A stretch of 64,000 nt of DNA from Alphaproteobacteria bacterium (GTDB taxonomy: Bacteria > Myxococcota_A > UBA796 > GCA-2862545). Below are positions 42,353 through 50,299 of the stretch, piece after piece. The notes under the pieces were generated by a model that worked only from the letters and a program-made list of their open reading frames with translations, had not been told where the DNA came from and made no database searches. The position numbers and the translations under genes were made by a program. The stretch lies in contig JACKER010000014.1 in NCBI GenBank assembly GCA_020632925.1, forward strand, positions 1 through 64,000, in the 5' to 3' direction. How positions within the stretch are numbered: the stretch's first letter is position 1; every line of letters begins with the position of its first letter.

Positions 42353-43465
42353 CTAGCGGTACATCCGATCGATCCGCGCCTCGGGGGACTCGCGGTCGAA
42401 CGTGCGCAGGAAGAGCTCGAAGAAGGCCTGCGCGGGCAGCATGGCGACGAACATCGCGTCCGCGGCCAGCGGGTTCAGCAGCCAGCGGCTCACGGGGAAC
42501 GCGAGCCGATCGTAGGTCCGGCGCAGGAAGCGGCCCGTGCGTGGCCAGCGCTCGTGGATCAGGTCCTCGAAAGCGTTGGCGACCGCGAGCTGGCGGTTGA
42601 CGACGATGGGCTGGCCTCGGCGGGTGCCCATCCGCGTCGGACGGACGAGCCAGGGGTGGCCCTGGGCGGCGACGGTGCAGAGGTAGTGGCAGTCGGTGGG
42701 TGGCGGGACGAGCGTGGACATCGTCCAGCCGCAGGTCTCCGTGAATGCGCCGAAGAGCACGCCGATCTTGCCGTACGCGGCCCAGGTGGCGCCGACGTCG
42801 GCGACGGCCCAGGTGGTGGTGAGGCCGAGCGCGCCGAGCGCGGGACCGAAGGAGCGCGACGCTCGCCAGAACCAGGTCCCCGTCCACCACAGCGAGATGA
42901 GGAGCGGGGCCACGAGCGGAAGGCCCATGGGCGCGAACGCGATCCCCATGGGCATCAGCGGGCCGAACTGCACGGCCAGCGCGAAGCAGACGAGGATCCC
43001 GACGCCCAGCGCGCCGAGCGCCAGCGCCTCCACCACGGGTGGCCAGCGGGAGCGGCGGCGGAGGAGCGCGTGCCCGACGAGCCCGACGCCGTACGTCGCG
43101 AACACGACCCAGAGCCCGGGCAGGCCGATGGGGCGGGAGGGGTCGTCGCAGGGATCGCAGTTCGGCGAGGTGAGGTCGAGCACCAGCCCCCAGAGGGGGA
43201 GCGCGACGAGCAGCGTGAGCTCGCCGGCGATCAGCGTGGGGCGGCGCACCTGGGGCAGCCCGAGGTTGGCCGCCCCCAGCGCCCCGATGACCACGACGAT
43301 GCCCACGCCGTAGGCCACGTAGGCGACGATGGGGTCGACGCGCGACAGCAGCGGCACGCAGAGGCCCGCGAGCATCGCGACCCAGGCGTAGCCCAGGGGC
43401 ACGGCGGCGAGCGCGGCCCAGCCGGCGCGCGGCACGGGGGGAGGGGAGTCGGTCATGGCGGGCAT
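42353..43465 (-). CDS. Polytopic membrane protein, DUF6688-like
   Basis: 370 residues from ATG 43465 (ATG 43456 possible; no clear ribosome site for either). About seven membrane helices in the first 240 residues, then a cytoplasmic C-terminal region with the striking motif CGWTMSTL, DCHYLCTVAAQGHPWLVRPT, GQPIVVNRQLAVANAFEDLI and FLRRTYDRLAFPVSRWLLNP. This resembles proteins annotated DUF6688, of unknown function; I recall the motif rather than having searched it. The 5' portion of this gene is present a second time at 46090-46476 as a degraded copy. An intrinsic terminator follows. Confidence 0.7.
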   Translation of the reverse strand: MPAMTDSPPPVPRAGWAALAAVPLGYAWVAMLAGLCVPLLSRVDPIVAYVAYGVGIVVVIGALGAANLGLPQVRRPTLIAGELTLLVALPLWGLVLDLTSPNCDPCDDPSRPIGLPGLWVVFATYGVGLVGHALLRRRSRWPPVVEALALGALGVGILVCFALAVQFGPLMPMGIAFAPMGLPLVAPLLISLWWTGTWFWRASRSFGPALGALGLTTTWAVADVGATWAAYGKIGVLFGAFTETCGWTMSTLVPPPTDCHYLCTVAAQGHPWLVRPTRMGTRRGQPIVVNRQLAVANAFEDLIHERWPRTGRFLRRTYDRLAFPVSRWLLNPLAADAMFVAMLPAQAFFELFLRTFDRESPEARIDRMYR

Positions 43466-43493
43466 TCGACCGCATGCAGCGCCGCTTGTCGAG
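43096..43493 (-). repeat. Direct repeat, copy 1 (5' part of the membrane-protein gene)
   Basis: About 395 bases covering the first about 120 codons and upstream leader of the DUF6688-like gene; nearly identical to 46090-46476. This copy is in frame and functional-looking. Confidence 0.9.
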
Positions 43494-43532
43494 ATCGGGG
43501 CCCGTCACGGATCGTGCGCCGGTGTCCTCGCT

Positions 43533-44237
43533 TCACCGATCCTTCGGCTTCTGCGGGACAGCCTCCTCTTCCTCGATCGGGAGTCCCCACTCGTCGACGG
43601 GTCCAGGCTCAGGGGGCGGTTTCTGCATGTTGTAGCGATAGGTCTCGGTGAGGTCGTCCGCCCAGGTGCGGAGATGCGTGGGCACTCCGTCGGAGATGAA
43701 GACGAAGACGGGGTCCACGGGTTCACCGTCGGCCTGGTGGACGACGGCGCCATTCGAGTCGAGGACGGTGACTCGGAGCTCGCTCCCGGGCCTGGCCCAG
43801 TCGCCGATCCCCTTGATCCGCAGGCCCCCCGCCACCTCGGGCACCATGGCCCATTCACCGCGGATGCTCCCGTCACAGGATGCCCGGCCGTCAGGGTGCC
43901 CGACGGGCGGCGGGAGGATGACGTAGTCACCCGCGCGAAGGCCGGGCGCGCCCACCGTGGCATGACACACCACCGTGGTGGCCCGCATGTCCTCGTCGAC
44001 GAGTCCATCGATCGAGATGTCGTAGGATCCAGCCGGCCAGTCCCATCGTTCGTCGAACACCAGGACGACCTCTGGTGGGCGAACGTAAACGAGCGAGGGC
44101 GTGGGGGAGGCCAACGGCACTTCGCCGTCCTCCGGCGTGGTCGGGCTGCTCGTTGGCGGACTGAACGATACTTCTGGCTCCATGCGTAGACGTGCGTGAC
44201 CGCATGCCAGCAGCCAGAGGGGTGCCGGTGGTATCAC
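43533..44237 (-). CDS. Small lipoprotein C of the accessory island
   Basis: 234 residues from GTG 44237, which overlaps the upstream stop as GTGA. The N-terminus VIPPAPLWLLACGHARL carries a lipobox LLAC. The mature part begins with a Ser/Thr/Pro-rich linker and then a beta-rich domain (PPEVVLVFDERWDWPAGSYD, ELRVTVLDSNGAVVHQADGE) ending in a Pro/Glu-rich tail (KPPPEPGPVDEWGLPIEEEE). I do not recognise the family. It is the last gene of the coupled series running A, B, C on the minus strand. Confidence 0.7.
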   Translation of the reverse strand: MIPPAPLWLLACGHARLRMEPEVSFSPPTSSPTTPEDGEVPLASPTPSLVYVRPPEVVLVFDERWDWPAGSYDISIDGLVDEDMRATTVVCHATVGAPGLRAGDYVILPPPVGHPDGRASCDGSIRGEWAMVPEVAGGLRIKGIGDWARPGSELRVTVLDSNGAVVHQADGEPVDPVFVFISDGVPTHLRTWADDLTETYRYNMQKPPPEPGPVDEWGLPIEEEEAVPQKPKDR

Positions 44238-44740
44238 TCGAGAGGCTCCTGGTAGTGGCAGGCATCGGGATCGGCACCCCAGACGATGCAGTCGTCCAGC
44301 GCACCGTCGGGGAAGGTGAACACGGCCATCGCGAACGTGAGCGTGCCCCCGTCGTAGTCCGTGCATGCGAAGGGGGTGGACTCGCCGGGAACGGCGTCTG
44401 CTGGTGGAACGCCGACCGTCAGGGAGGCCTCCAGCACGTTCATGTCGCAGGACACGGCCGTGATGAGGAGTGGGTAGGCGTCGGTCCACGGCGTCCCGTC
44501 CTGGAGCGTCCCGACCTGGAACACCATGCCGTCGCGCACGGAGAGTCCGAACGCCTGGACGGTGAATCGCGCCACTCCGTCTCGACAGAGGGGCTCGACG
44601 AACGTGATCTCCGGCGGGCGAGCGCACTCCTCCGAGTAGATCGCGGAGTGTTGGGGCCTTCCATCGCTCGTCGTATCGCTCGTCGAGGAGCTGGTTCGGC
44701 ACGCGATGGTTGTCGAGAGGATGAAGGCGAGCGGTCGCAT
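44234..44740 (-). CDS. Small lipoprotein B (paralogue of 46495-47052)
   Basis: 168 residues from ATG 44740, with its own lipoprotein signal MRPLAFILSTTIACRTSSS. The domain has several Cys (EECARPPEITFVEPLCRDGV, AVSCDMNVLEASLTVGVPPA, FACTDYDGGTLTFAMAVFTF, DDCIVWGADPDACHYQEP), probably disulfide bonded and exported. The ATG overlaps the intended stop of lipoprotein A (TGATG). Because A carries an apparent one-base frameshift, the open frame of A reads straight into B; I treat them as two genes because B has a complete signal and a near-identical separate paralogue. Function unknown. Confidence 0.75.
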   Translation of the reverse strand: MRPLAFILSTTIACRTSSSTSDTTSDGRPQHSAIYSEECARPPEITFVEPLCRDGVARFTVQAFGLSVRDGMVFQVGTLQDGTPWTDAYPLLITAVSCDMNVLEASLTVGVPPADAVPGESTPFACTDYDGGTLTFAMAVFTFPDGALDDCIVWGADPDACHYQEPLE

Positions 44741-45271
44741 CAGGAGCCTCGGGCCATGACCTCGAGCATCACTGGGCAACGGGCGTACGTGTGACGCACA
44801 TCGTCCGCCGGGTCCAGTCCCCCCACAGAAGACGATCACTGCGTCGACCGTGTCTCGCTCAGCTTGACACGCAGGGTCCATGGCGAGGAGTAGTCCAGTA
44901 TCCGGTGAGAACCAGTAGGTCCATTGGACGGCCCAGTCGACGCCGCAGCTGGGCGCTACGACCATGTCGGCCACGGCACCACCCTCGGCATCGAAGCAAT
45001 GGTAGGCCGACGGAGGGCAGAAGTCGCCGTAGCCGGTGTCATCGAGGACATTCCAGAGCTCTTCGAAGGTCGCCGGGCAGGAGTACCCTTGGGTCAGAGA
45101 TCGATCGCTACAGACCTCGGCGAGCTGCGAGGCCGAGTCGATGCAGCCGGCGTCCGGTCCGTCTTGCCACCGCCAGTAGCCGGCACGCTCCTCCTCCTCG
45201 TTGCAGTCGGAGGCAAGGTCAGGACTTGTGCAGGAGGCAAGTAGGAAAAGAAATAGTGGTCGGCGCACCAT
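44740..45271 (-). pseudogene. Lipoprotein A with apparent single-base frameshift
   Basis: Starts at ATG 45271 (MVRRPLFLFLLASCTSPDL, lipobox LASC). Strongly similar in layout to the intact paralogue at 45450-45980: NEEEERAGYWRWQDGPDAGC, TFEELWNVLDDTGYGDFCPP, SAYHCFDAEGGAVADMVV, YWFSP. After VDAVIVFCGG the reading frame slides at a six-base G run (44819-44824 on the plus strand, written C). Shifting by one base there restores a natural end, LDPADDVRHTYARCPVMLEV then MARGS and TGA overlapping the ATG of B. This may be a sequencing indel rather than true inactivation. Exported, Cys-containing, function unknown. Confidence 0.65.
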
Positions 45272-45430
45272 CAGAACGTACCCATGAACCATATCAGGGT
45301 CTCCAAGGGTTCTGAAGTACGGGCCGACCTGATTCACTGATGCAAGGTCCGGGTATCGCTGGGTCATTGCCCACACGAAGTCGTGCGCCGTTTCCTGCTC
45401 CGCCACCTGCTGCATGCTCGACGACACGAG
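45272..45430 (-). pseudogene. 3' remnant of unknown gene X (copy 1)
   Basis: Encodes MQQVAEQETAHDFVWAMTQR and YPDLASVNQVGPYFRTLGDP in one frame, then loses its stop through a one-base change relative to the copy at 45980-46092. No 5' part of the gene is present. It lies directly before lipoprotein A exactly as the second copy precedes A', so X-A is an ancient gene pair of which only the tail of X survives here. Confidence 0.6.
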
Positions 45431-45449
45431 AGAGGTGGATACGCCATGG

Positions 45450-45980
45450 TCACAGGTCCACCCGCCTGGCGCAGGTCGGAATGCTCCACCACTCGCCAAA
45501 GCGAACGCGATCGGTGCGCCTGCCCGCGCAACAGTACTTCGGTTCGAGCTCCAGCGGATAGTAGTAGTGGCGTTCCAGTGCCATCAGCGTGCCGTCGACG
45601 GGGGAGAACCAATAGACCCAAGCCCTCGTTCCATTGCCGTCGAAGCTCTGCACGACGACAGTGTCGGCCTCGGCGTTGCCATCGGCATCGAAGCAGTGGT
45701 AGGCGAAAGGCTGGGCATAGGTGCCGTACCCCGTGTCGTCGACCTCCTGCCACAGCTGCTCGAAGCTCTCCGGACACTCGGGTCCCAGCCACAGCAGCGG
45801 GTCCTTGCATGCTTCTGAGAGGGGCGTGCGCGTGTCGATGCACGTCTCGTACGAGCCGTCGGCCCAGGTCCAGTACCATCGACCCGCCAGATCCTCCTCG
45901 GCCGTGCACTCCGATGGTGGCTCTTCCTGGCGGCCACTGCAGGAGGCGAGGAGGAGGGCGGCCGCCAGCGGGCCGACCAT
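45450..45980 (-). CDS. Small lipoprotein A' (intact paralogue of A)
   Basis: 176 residues from ATG 45980, overlapping the stop of the upstream gene X remnant (TGATG). Signal MVGPLAAALLLASCSGRQEE with lipobox LASC. The mature domain contains several Cys and aromatic motifs shared with lipoprotein A: EEDLAGRWYWTWADGSYETC, SFEQLWQEVDDTGYGTYAQP, FAYHCFDADGNAEADTVVVQ, WVYWFSPVDGTLMALERHYY, ending in IPTCARRVDL. The YHCFDADGxAxAD segment looks like an acidic, possibly Ca-binding loop. Family not recognised. Confidence 0.75.
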   Translation of the reverse strand: MVGPLAAALLLASCSGRQEEPPSECTAEEDLAGRWYWTWADGSYETCIDTRTPLSEACKDPLLWLGPECPESFEQLWQEVDDTGYGTYAQPFAYHCFDADGNAEADTVVVQSFDGNGTRAWVYWFSPVDGTLMALERHYYYPLELEPKYCCAGRRTDRVRFGEWWSIPTCARRVDL

Positions 45981-46476
45981 CAAAACGTCCCCATGAACCA
46001 GTCGGGGTCCCCAAGGGACCGAAAGTAGGGGCCGACGTGGGGCACTGACGCGAGGTCCGGGTACCGTTGGGTCATGGCCCAGACGAAGTTCGCGAACACG
46101 ACCCAGAGCCCGGGCAGGCCGATGGGGCGGGAGGGGTCGTCGCAGGGATCGCAGTTCGGCGAGGTGAGGTCGAGCACCAGCCCCCAGAGGGGGAGCGCGA
46201 CGAGCAGCGTGAGCTCGCCGGCGATCAGCGTGGGGCGGCGCACCTGGGGCAGCCCGAGGTTGGCCGCCCCCAGCGAGCCGATGACCACGACGATGCCGAC
46301 GCCGTAGTCCACGTATCGACGCGCGACAGCAGCGGCACGCAGAGGCCCGCGAGCATCGCGACCCAGGCGTAGCCCAGGGGCACGGCGGCGAGCGCGGCCC
46401 AGCCGGCGCGCGGCACGGGGGGAGGGGAGTCGGTCATGGCGGGCATTCGACCGCATGCAGCGCCGCTTGTCGAGGT
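45980..46476 (-). pseudogene. Mosaic: 5' part of the membrane-protein gene joined to the tail of gene X
   Basis: From 46476 to 46090 the sequence is a near-identical copy of 43096-43493 (leader and first about 120 codons of the DUF6688-like gene) but with a deletion of about 14 bases that breaks the frame after LCVPLLSRVD. At 46090 it switches to the tail of gene X (FVWAMTQRYPDLASVPHVGP, YFRSLGDPDWFMGTF, TGA). The mosaic open frame 45980-46498 is therefore a recombination product, not a native gene. The junction marks one end of the duplicated segment. Confidence 0.8.
46090..46476 (-). repeat. Direct repeat, copy 2 (degraded)
   Basis: Second copy of 43096-43493, same orientation, about 2.99 kb away, with a deletion of about 14 bases and a few substitutions. 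Recombination between the two would delete lipoproteins C, B, A and A'. Confidence 0.9.
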
Positions 46477-46494
46477 CGAAGGGCACGACTCGAT

Positions 46495-47052
46495 TCACCC
46501 GGGTGGCTCCTGGTACCGGCAGGCGGACAGGTCGAACGGTGGAGATTCGCTACCGGAGAGCGTTCCGCTGACCAGGCCATCCGGATCGGCACCCCAGACG
46601 ATGCAGTCGCCCAGCGCACCGTCGGGGAAGGTGAACACGGCCATGGCGAACGTGAGCGTGCCCCCCTCGTAGTCCGTGCATGCGAAGGGGGTGGACTCGC
46701 CGGCAACGGCGTCTGCTGGTGGAACGCCGACCGCGAGGGAGGCCTCCAGCACGTTCATGTCGCAGGACACGGCCGTGATGAGGAGGGGGTAGGTGTCGGT
46801 CCACGGCGTCCCGTCCTGGAGCGTCCCGACCTGGAACACCATACCGTCGCGCACGGAGAGTCCGAACGCCTGGACGGTGAATCGCGCCACACCGTCTCGA
46901 CAGAGGGGCTCGACGAACGTGATCTCCGGCGGGCGAGCGCACTCCTCCGAGTAGATCGCGGAGTGTTGATGTGCTCCATCGCTCGTCGTATCGCTCGGGG
47001 AGCTGGTTCGGCACGCGATGGCTGTCGAGAGGATGAAGGCGAGCTGTCGCAT
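46495..47052 (-). CDS. Small lipoprotein B' (paralogue of B)
   Basis: 185 residues from ATG 47052, which overlaps the stop of the upstream metallopeptidase-like gene (TGATG). Signal MRQLAFILSTAIACRTSSPS. Nearly identical to lipoprotein B over most of its length at both protein and DNA level, but with an extra 18-residue segment near the C-terminus (GLVSGTLSGSESPPFDLSA) before CRYQEPPG. All Cys are conserved between the copies. Exported, disulfide-rich, unknown function. High identity implies recent duplication or gene conversion between 44.2-44.7 and 46.5-47.05 kb. Confidence 0.75.
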   Translation of the reverse strand: MRQLAFILSTAIACRTSSPSDTTSDGAHQHSAIYSEECARPPEITFVEPLCRDGVARFTVQAFGLSVRDGMVFQVGTLQDGTPWTDTYPLLITAVSCDMNVLEASLAVGVPPADAVAGESTPFACTDYEGGTLTFAMAVFTFPDGALGDCIVWGADPDGLVSGTLSGSESPPFDLSACRYQEPPG

Positions 47053-48266
47053 CAAAAGGCCACGCCATCGACGATGAGGCCACTGCCACCGGGCGCCCAG
47101 TCCGAGCGTATTGGGTCCGGTGGGTCGAAGAGCGGAAGCAACCCGCGCAACGGTGGCCAATTGCGAACGCCCGGAGGAGGCGCCGTACAGTAGGCCGTGA
47201 ACTTTGCGGGCCCACCGCCAGCGCAACACGGCGACGATTGGGCCAGTGGGTACCGGTCGAACAAGGCCGGATCGAATACGCCGCCAAGGGCGTCCATCGG
47301 CTGCTGGCAGCCCGCGGGAAGTCCCCCCAACTCGACGTGCTCACGGCCACAACTGTGAAGGAGTTCATGGCACAGCTTCTCGGCGATAGCCAAAACCATG
47401 CACTCGGCATCCATGCTACTTCCTTCACAATAGAAGTATGCGGCACTCTCGAACGTCGAGGGTGCCACAGCTTCCTCGTTCATACAAACGGCCAATGACG
47501 ATCCACCGATCCCAGCGCTCATGACTCGTGGATTTCGGGTGCAAGAAACAGGCGCGTTGTTGGTACCTTGCACGTGTATGGGACTCTTCGATGCGTGCGT
47601 GCCCAGCAAGATTTGTTCGAGGCACTCATAGTCCCCTTGCGGCAGTCCAGTGCTGCATGCTGCCCAGCGGAGGAGGTCCAGGTTATCTACAAGAACGGCC
47701 CACGCATTGCCGAGCAACGCCAGTTCGCATGGCGTCCAGCCGGACGCATCGGTGACTACGTAGGCACCAGGCGGCGGAGCCTCGCTCGCTTGCGTGCTCC
47801 TCGGTGGAGATGGTGGGACCGGTCCGCAATTGCAGTCTGTCGGGCAGGTCATTGAACAGCCAACGTTCAAGCCCGCGACATCGCCAGCGGTGAGTGATTG
47901 GGGTGTGCTCGGGGTGCTCGGTTCCGACCCGGAAACACGCATTGTAGATGTGTTGGTGTTTGGCCTCGAGGCCAAGCAGCGGAACATTCGCATGGAGGTA
48001 CCTGTCGGATGCCACCACATTTCCATACCTTTTCGAGCATGCTCTGCCTGCTCGACCAAGGTGGCGCCCTCGGGGAGGTCGGGCGGCAGGTGCAGGGCCT
48101 GGGGTAGCGCCCCTCGCCAGGCCGCCTCGAACCATCGGTCCGCCATCGCCCGCTGCCGGGCAGACCGTGCCTGCTCCCGCTCGATCCGGTCGAGGTCGGC
48201 ACGCACCTGGCCGTCCTCGAAGCCAGGTCCGGTGAACGCGCGGCGGCTGGCGCGAGGATCAAGCAT
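47052..48266 (-). CDS. Putative zinc metallopeptidase-like protein (HELLH), reading frame disturbed
   Basis: 404 codons open from ATG 48266. The C-terminal half has IAEKLCHELLHSCGREHVEL near residue 303: HExxH with a nearby H/E is typical of zinc metallopeptidases. Many Cys (CSMTCPTDCNCG, WAACSTGLP, YECLEQ, CTRNP) suggest an exported or disulfide-rich protein. However, between about 48035 and 47885 the open frame reads implausible sequence, while another frame reads RYGNVVASDRYLHANVPLLG and LEAKHQHIYNACFRVGTEHP; two compensating one-base indels, at an A run and a C run, would join it to both flanks. No signal peptide at the chosen start. Overlaps the upstream gene by 8 bases. Catalytic role is inference. 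Confidence 0.6.
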   Translation of the reverse strand: MLDPRASRRAFTGPGFEDGQVRADLDRIEREQARSARQRAMADRWFEAAWRGALPQALHLPPDLPEGATLVEQAEHARKGMEMWWHPTGTSMRMFRCLASRPNTNTSTMRVSGSEPSTPSTPQSLTAGDVAGLNVGCSMTCPTDCNCGPVPPSPPRSTQASEAPPPGAYVVTDASGWTPCELALLGNAWAVLVDNLDLLRWAACSTGLPQGDYECLEQILLGTHASKSPIHVQGTNNAPVSCTRNPRVMSAGIGGSSLAVCMNEEAVAPSTFESAAYFYCEGSSMDAECMVLAIAEKLCHELLHSCGREHVELGGLPAGCQQPMDALGGVFDPALFDRYPLAQSSPCCAGGGPAKFTAYCTAPPPGVRNWPPLRGLLPLFDPPDPIRSDWAPGGSGLIVDGVAF

Positions 48267-49048
48267 TGGAGCGAGCGATGGCGACGTGGAGCTCCGCCCG
48301 CGGGTTGCCTCCGGCGCCGGACTTCTTGCGGACCGCCACGCCGAACTGGATGAGGAAGTTCGAGCTGACGTTGGCGCCCGCCGGGGCCGAGAGCGCGCCC
48401 GTGTTGCGGAGCGTGTTGCTGGTGGTCGGGTTGGTCCAGGACGCTTCCATGGTCTGCCAGGCGTTGGGGGCGCGAGGGTCGTTCGCCGTGCGGCACACGA
48501 GCTGGTACTCGAGGTAGTCCGACTCGTTGTCCATCGCCGCGAACGCCGCCATGATCTTGTCCAGCCCGATGGTAGCATCGAAGCCGGTGATCGGGAAGTA
48601 GTTGATGTCCGTGCCGCTGATCATGCCGGCGTTGACGGAGACGGTGCCGTTGCCGATGTTGTCGCCGCACTGGGCGACGGCGGTCTGCATCTCGACCTCG
48701 GCGCTGCCGAGCGCGGCGCCGCTGGAGTTCTTCGAGGCGACGCCGAAGCGGACCCAGTACTCGCCGGTCAGCGTGGTGGACTCCCGGAAGTGGTTGTAGC
48801 CTTCGGTACTGGTGTAGCTGGCGGAGGGGAAGACGGCCGGCGCGTCCGGGTGGGGTCTGGAGCACGGCCGCCGTCTGGCTGGCGGGGATGGTCTCCCAGT
48901 TGCCGGTCACGTTCTGCAGGTTGAGCAGGGCGTCGGCCGCGGTCATGCCGTGGGCCAACATCCACGGGGTGAGCCAGGTGTAGCGCACGCCGGTGCCATA
49001 GACGACGATGACCTCGCCGCGGGGTCCGAGCACTTTGTTACATGACAT
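48259..49048 (-). pseudogene. Unknown protein E, apparent frameshift
   Basis: Starts at ATG 49048 with GGAGG upstream (MSCNKVLGPRGEVIVVYGTG). The first frame runs to TAAVLQT; from about 48853, beside a C run, the coding signal continues in another frame: HPDAPAVFPSASYTSTEGYN, STTLTGEYWVRFGVASKNSS, and on to VAIARSNA at 48259. Adding one C to the run restores a 263-residue protein. It has two related segments, YWVRFGVASKNSSGAALGSA and FLIQFGVAVRKKSGAGGNPR, so an internal duplication is likely. No signal peptide. I do not recognise the family; it could be a structural or adhesive subunit. Overlaps both neighbours. Confidence 0.6.
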
Positions 49049-49623
49049 GGAGTTCCTCCGGTTCTGGTGGTTCTTCGACGGGTGGCGGCGGGAGATGGAC
49101 CCGCACGTAGGTGGCGTACCCGCGGAACGAGCGGGGCGGCGTCCAGCCGCGATCGAGCGCCTCGACCACGGCCTGGAGCGCGACGTAGATGCGGACCTTC
49201 TCACGCTCGTCGGCGACGCTTGGGCCGGGCCAGACGAACAGCGTGTCGAGGAGCTCGTCCAGCACGTGCGGCTGGGCACGTTCGACCGCGCGGGCGGCGT
49301 CGGTGAGGTCGGGGCCGAGGGGCAGGACGCTGGGGAGCAGGTCGGCGACCCGGCGCTGGGCGGCGTCGAGCTCGGCCCGCGTAGGAGCGCGCGACCGCCC
49401 CTCGGTCTGGAAGACGCGGATGGTCACGGCGGCGAGGTAGCGCGAGGCCGACGGCGTCGGTGCTGCCGAGCTCCGCGTGCTCGAGGAAGCGCATGACGCG
49501 GCCGTGGGTTCGCCACAGGCGCAGGATCGCCTCCCGGTGCGCACCCGGATCGTGGTCGATCGCACGCGCCACGTCGTGGACGCGAACACGAGGGATGAAC
49601 CGGGCAGGTGAATCGTTCGGCAT
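49038..49623 (-). pseudogene. Unknown protein F, apparent frameshift
   Basis: From ATG 49623 (MPNDSPARFIPRVRVHDVAR) the first frame reads through EAILRLWRTHGRVMRFLEHA and GSTDAVGL; near 49450 the coding signal moves to another frame with YLAAVTIRVFQTEGRS, PSVLPLGPDLTDAARAVERA, DELLDTLFVWPGPSVADERE and a Pro/Glu tail (LPPPPVEEPPEPEELHVM). Helical cytoplasmic-looking protein, no signal peptide. Overlaps gene E by 11 bases, so it belongs to the same coupled unit. No clear ribosome site; ATG 49683 is another possible start. The 130 bases between this gene and 49754 show nothing recognisable. Confidence 0.5.
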
Positions 49624-49753
49624 GCTAGCGCGCGCGCGCCGATGTCCAGCAAGAGAGCTCATGAACTGCAGGACCGCCTCCATCGACACCGATGGCGCGG
49701 TGATCTGGCCGACACGACACGTTCGTCGTCGAGCGCTGTCGGGTGGGAGCCCC

Positions 49754-50248
49754 TCAGCGTGCGTGTGGGGGAGCCGGTGCGGGCGCACAGGATGCACGCG
49801 TCGCGGGAGGGCCTGTCGGTGGAGCCTTCCGCAGGTAGCCCGGGGTGCCGTTCATGGAGATCCCGACCAGATCGCCCACCTCCAGCTCGAACGTGCACCC
49901 GGCCGCGGCCGTCGCGAGATCTCCCTGCGACGGGATCGGGCAGACGTGGACGAGATCCACTGGATCGGGGTCGTCCGCCATCGGGCGTTTGACGTAGATC
50001 GCAGCCGGCCGCGACCAGGGACCGACCGGCGGCCGAGCGTCGGCCACGAGCCCGCCAGCGTCGGCGATGGCATCGGCGAGGGTCATGTGCGCCCGCCACG
50101 GGACCGGCCCCGGGTGCTCGACCCAGGGCCAGACGTAGACCGGCTCGGCGGGGCTGTGGTCGGCCCCGGCGCACGCGAGCTGCACCTCCAGGCTGTAGTG
50201 CGGGTTGGTCTGGGAAGCCGTGGCGGACCCGAGGAGTAGCGGCAGCAG
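49754..50248 (-). CDS. Small exported protein, probable CTG start
   Basis: No ATG, GTG or TTG gives a sensible start. CTG 50248 lies 6 bases after GGGAGG and yields the short signal peptide LLPLLLGSATASQ, in line with other leaders in this window; 164 residues. The mature region contains YSLEVQLACAGADHSPAEPV, WRAHMTLADAIADAGGLVAD, VDLVHVCPIPSQGD and GDLVGISMNGTPGYLRKAPP. The layout (LADAIADAGG and VxVG-D-I-like turn) faintly recalls SLBB/polysaccharide-export ligand domains, which I would not press. Divergent from the gene at 50300. Confidence 0.55.
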   Translation of the reverse strand: MLPLLLGSATASQTNPHYSLEVQLACAGADHSPAEPVYVWPWVEHPGPVPWRAHMTLADAIADAGGLVADARPPVGPWSRPAAIYVKRPMADDPDPVDLVHVCPIPSQGDLATAAAGCTFELEVGDLVGISMNGTPGYLRKAPPTGPPATRASCAPAPAPPHAR

Positions 50249-50299
50249 GTGGACCTCCCTCGGATTCGCAGCGTAGCATCGGCCTCGTCGGGAGGGGGC

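Noticed and set aside
44234..45499. A single 421-residue protein spanning lipoproteins A and B
   Set aside because: It has a second complete lipoprotein signal in the middle, and shifting one base at the G run restores a natural A terminus overlapping the B start.
45980..46498. A native 172-residue gene
   Set aside because: The first part is an out-of-frame copy of the 43.1-43.5 kb sequence and the end belongs to another gene; it is a recombination mosaic.
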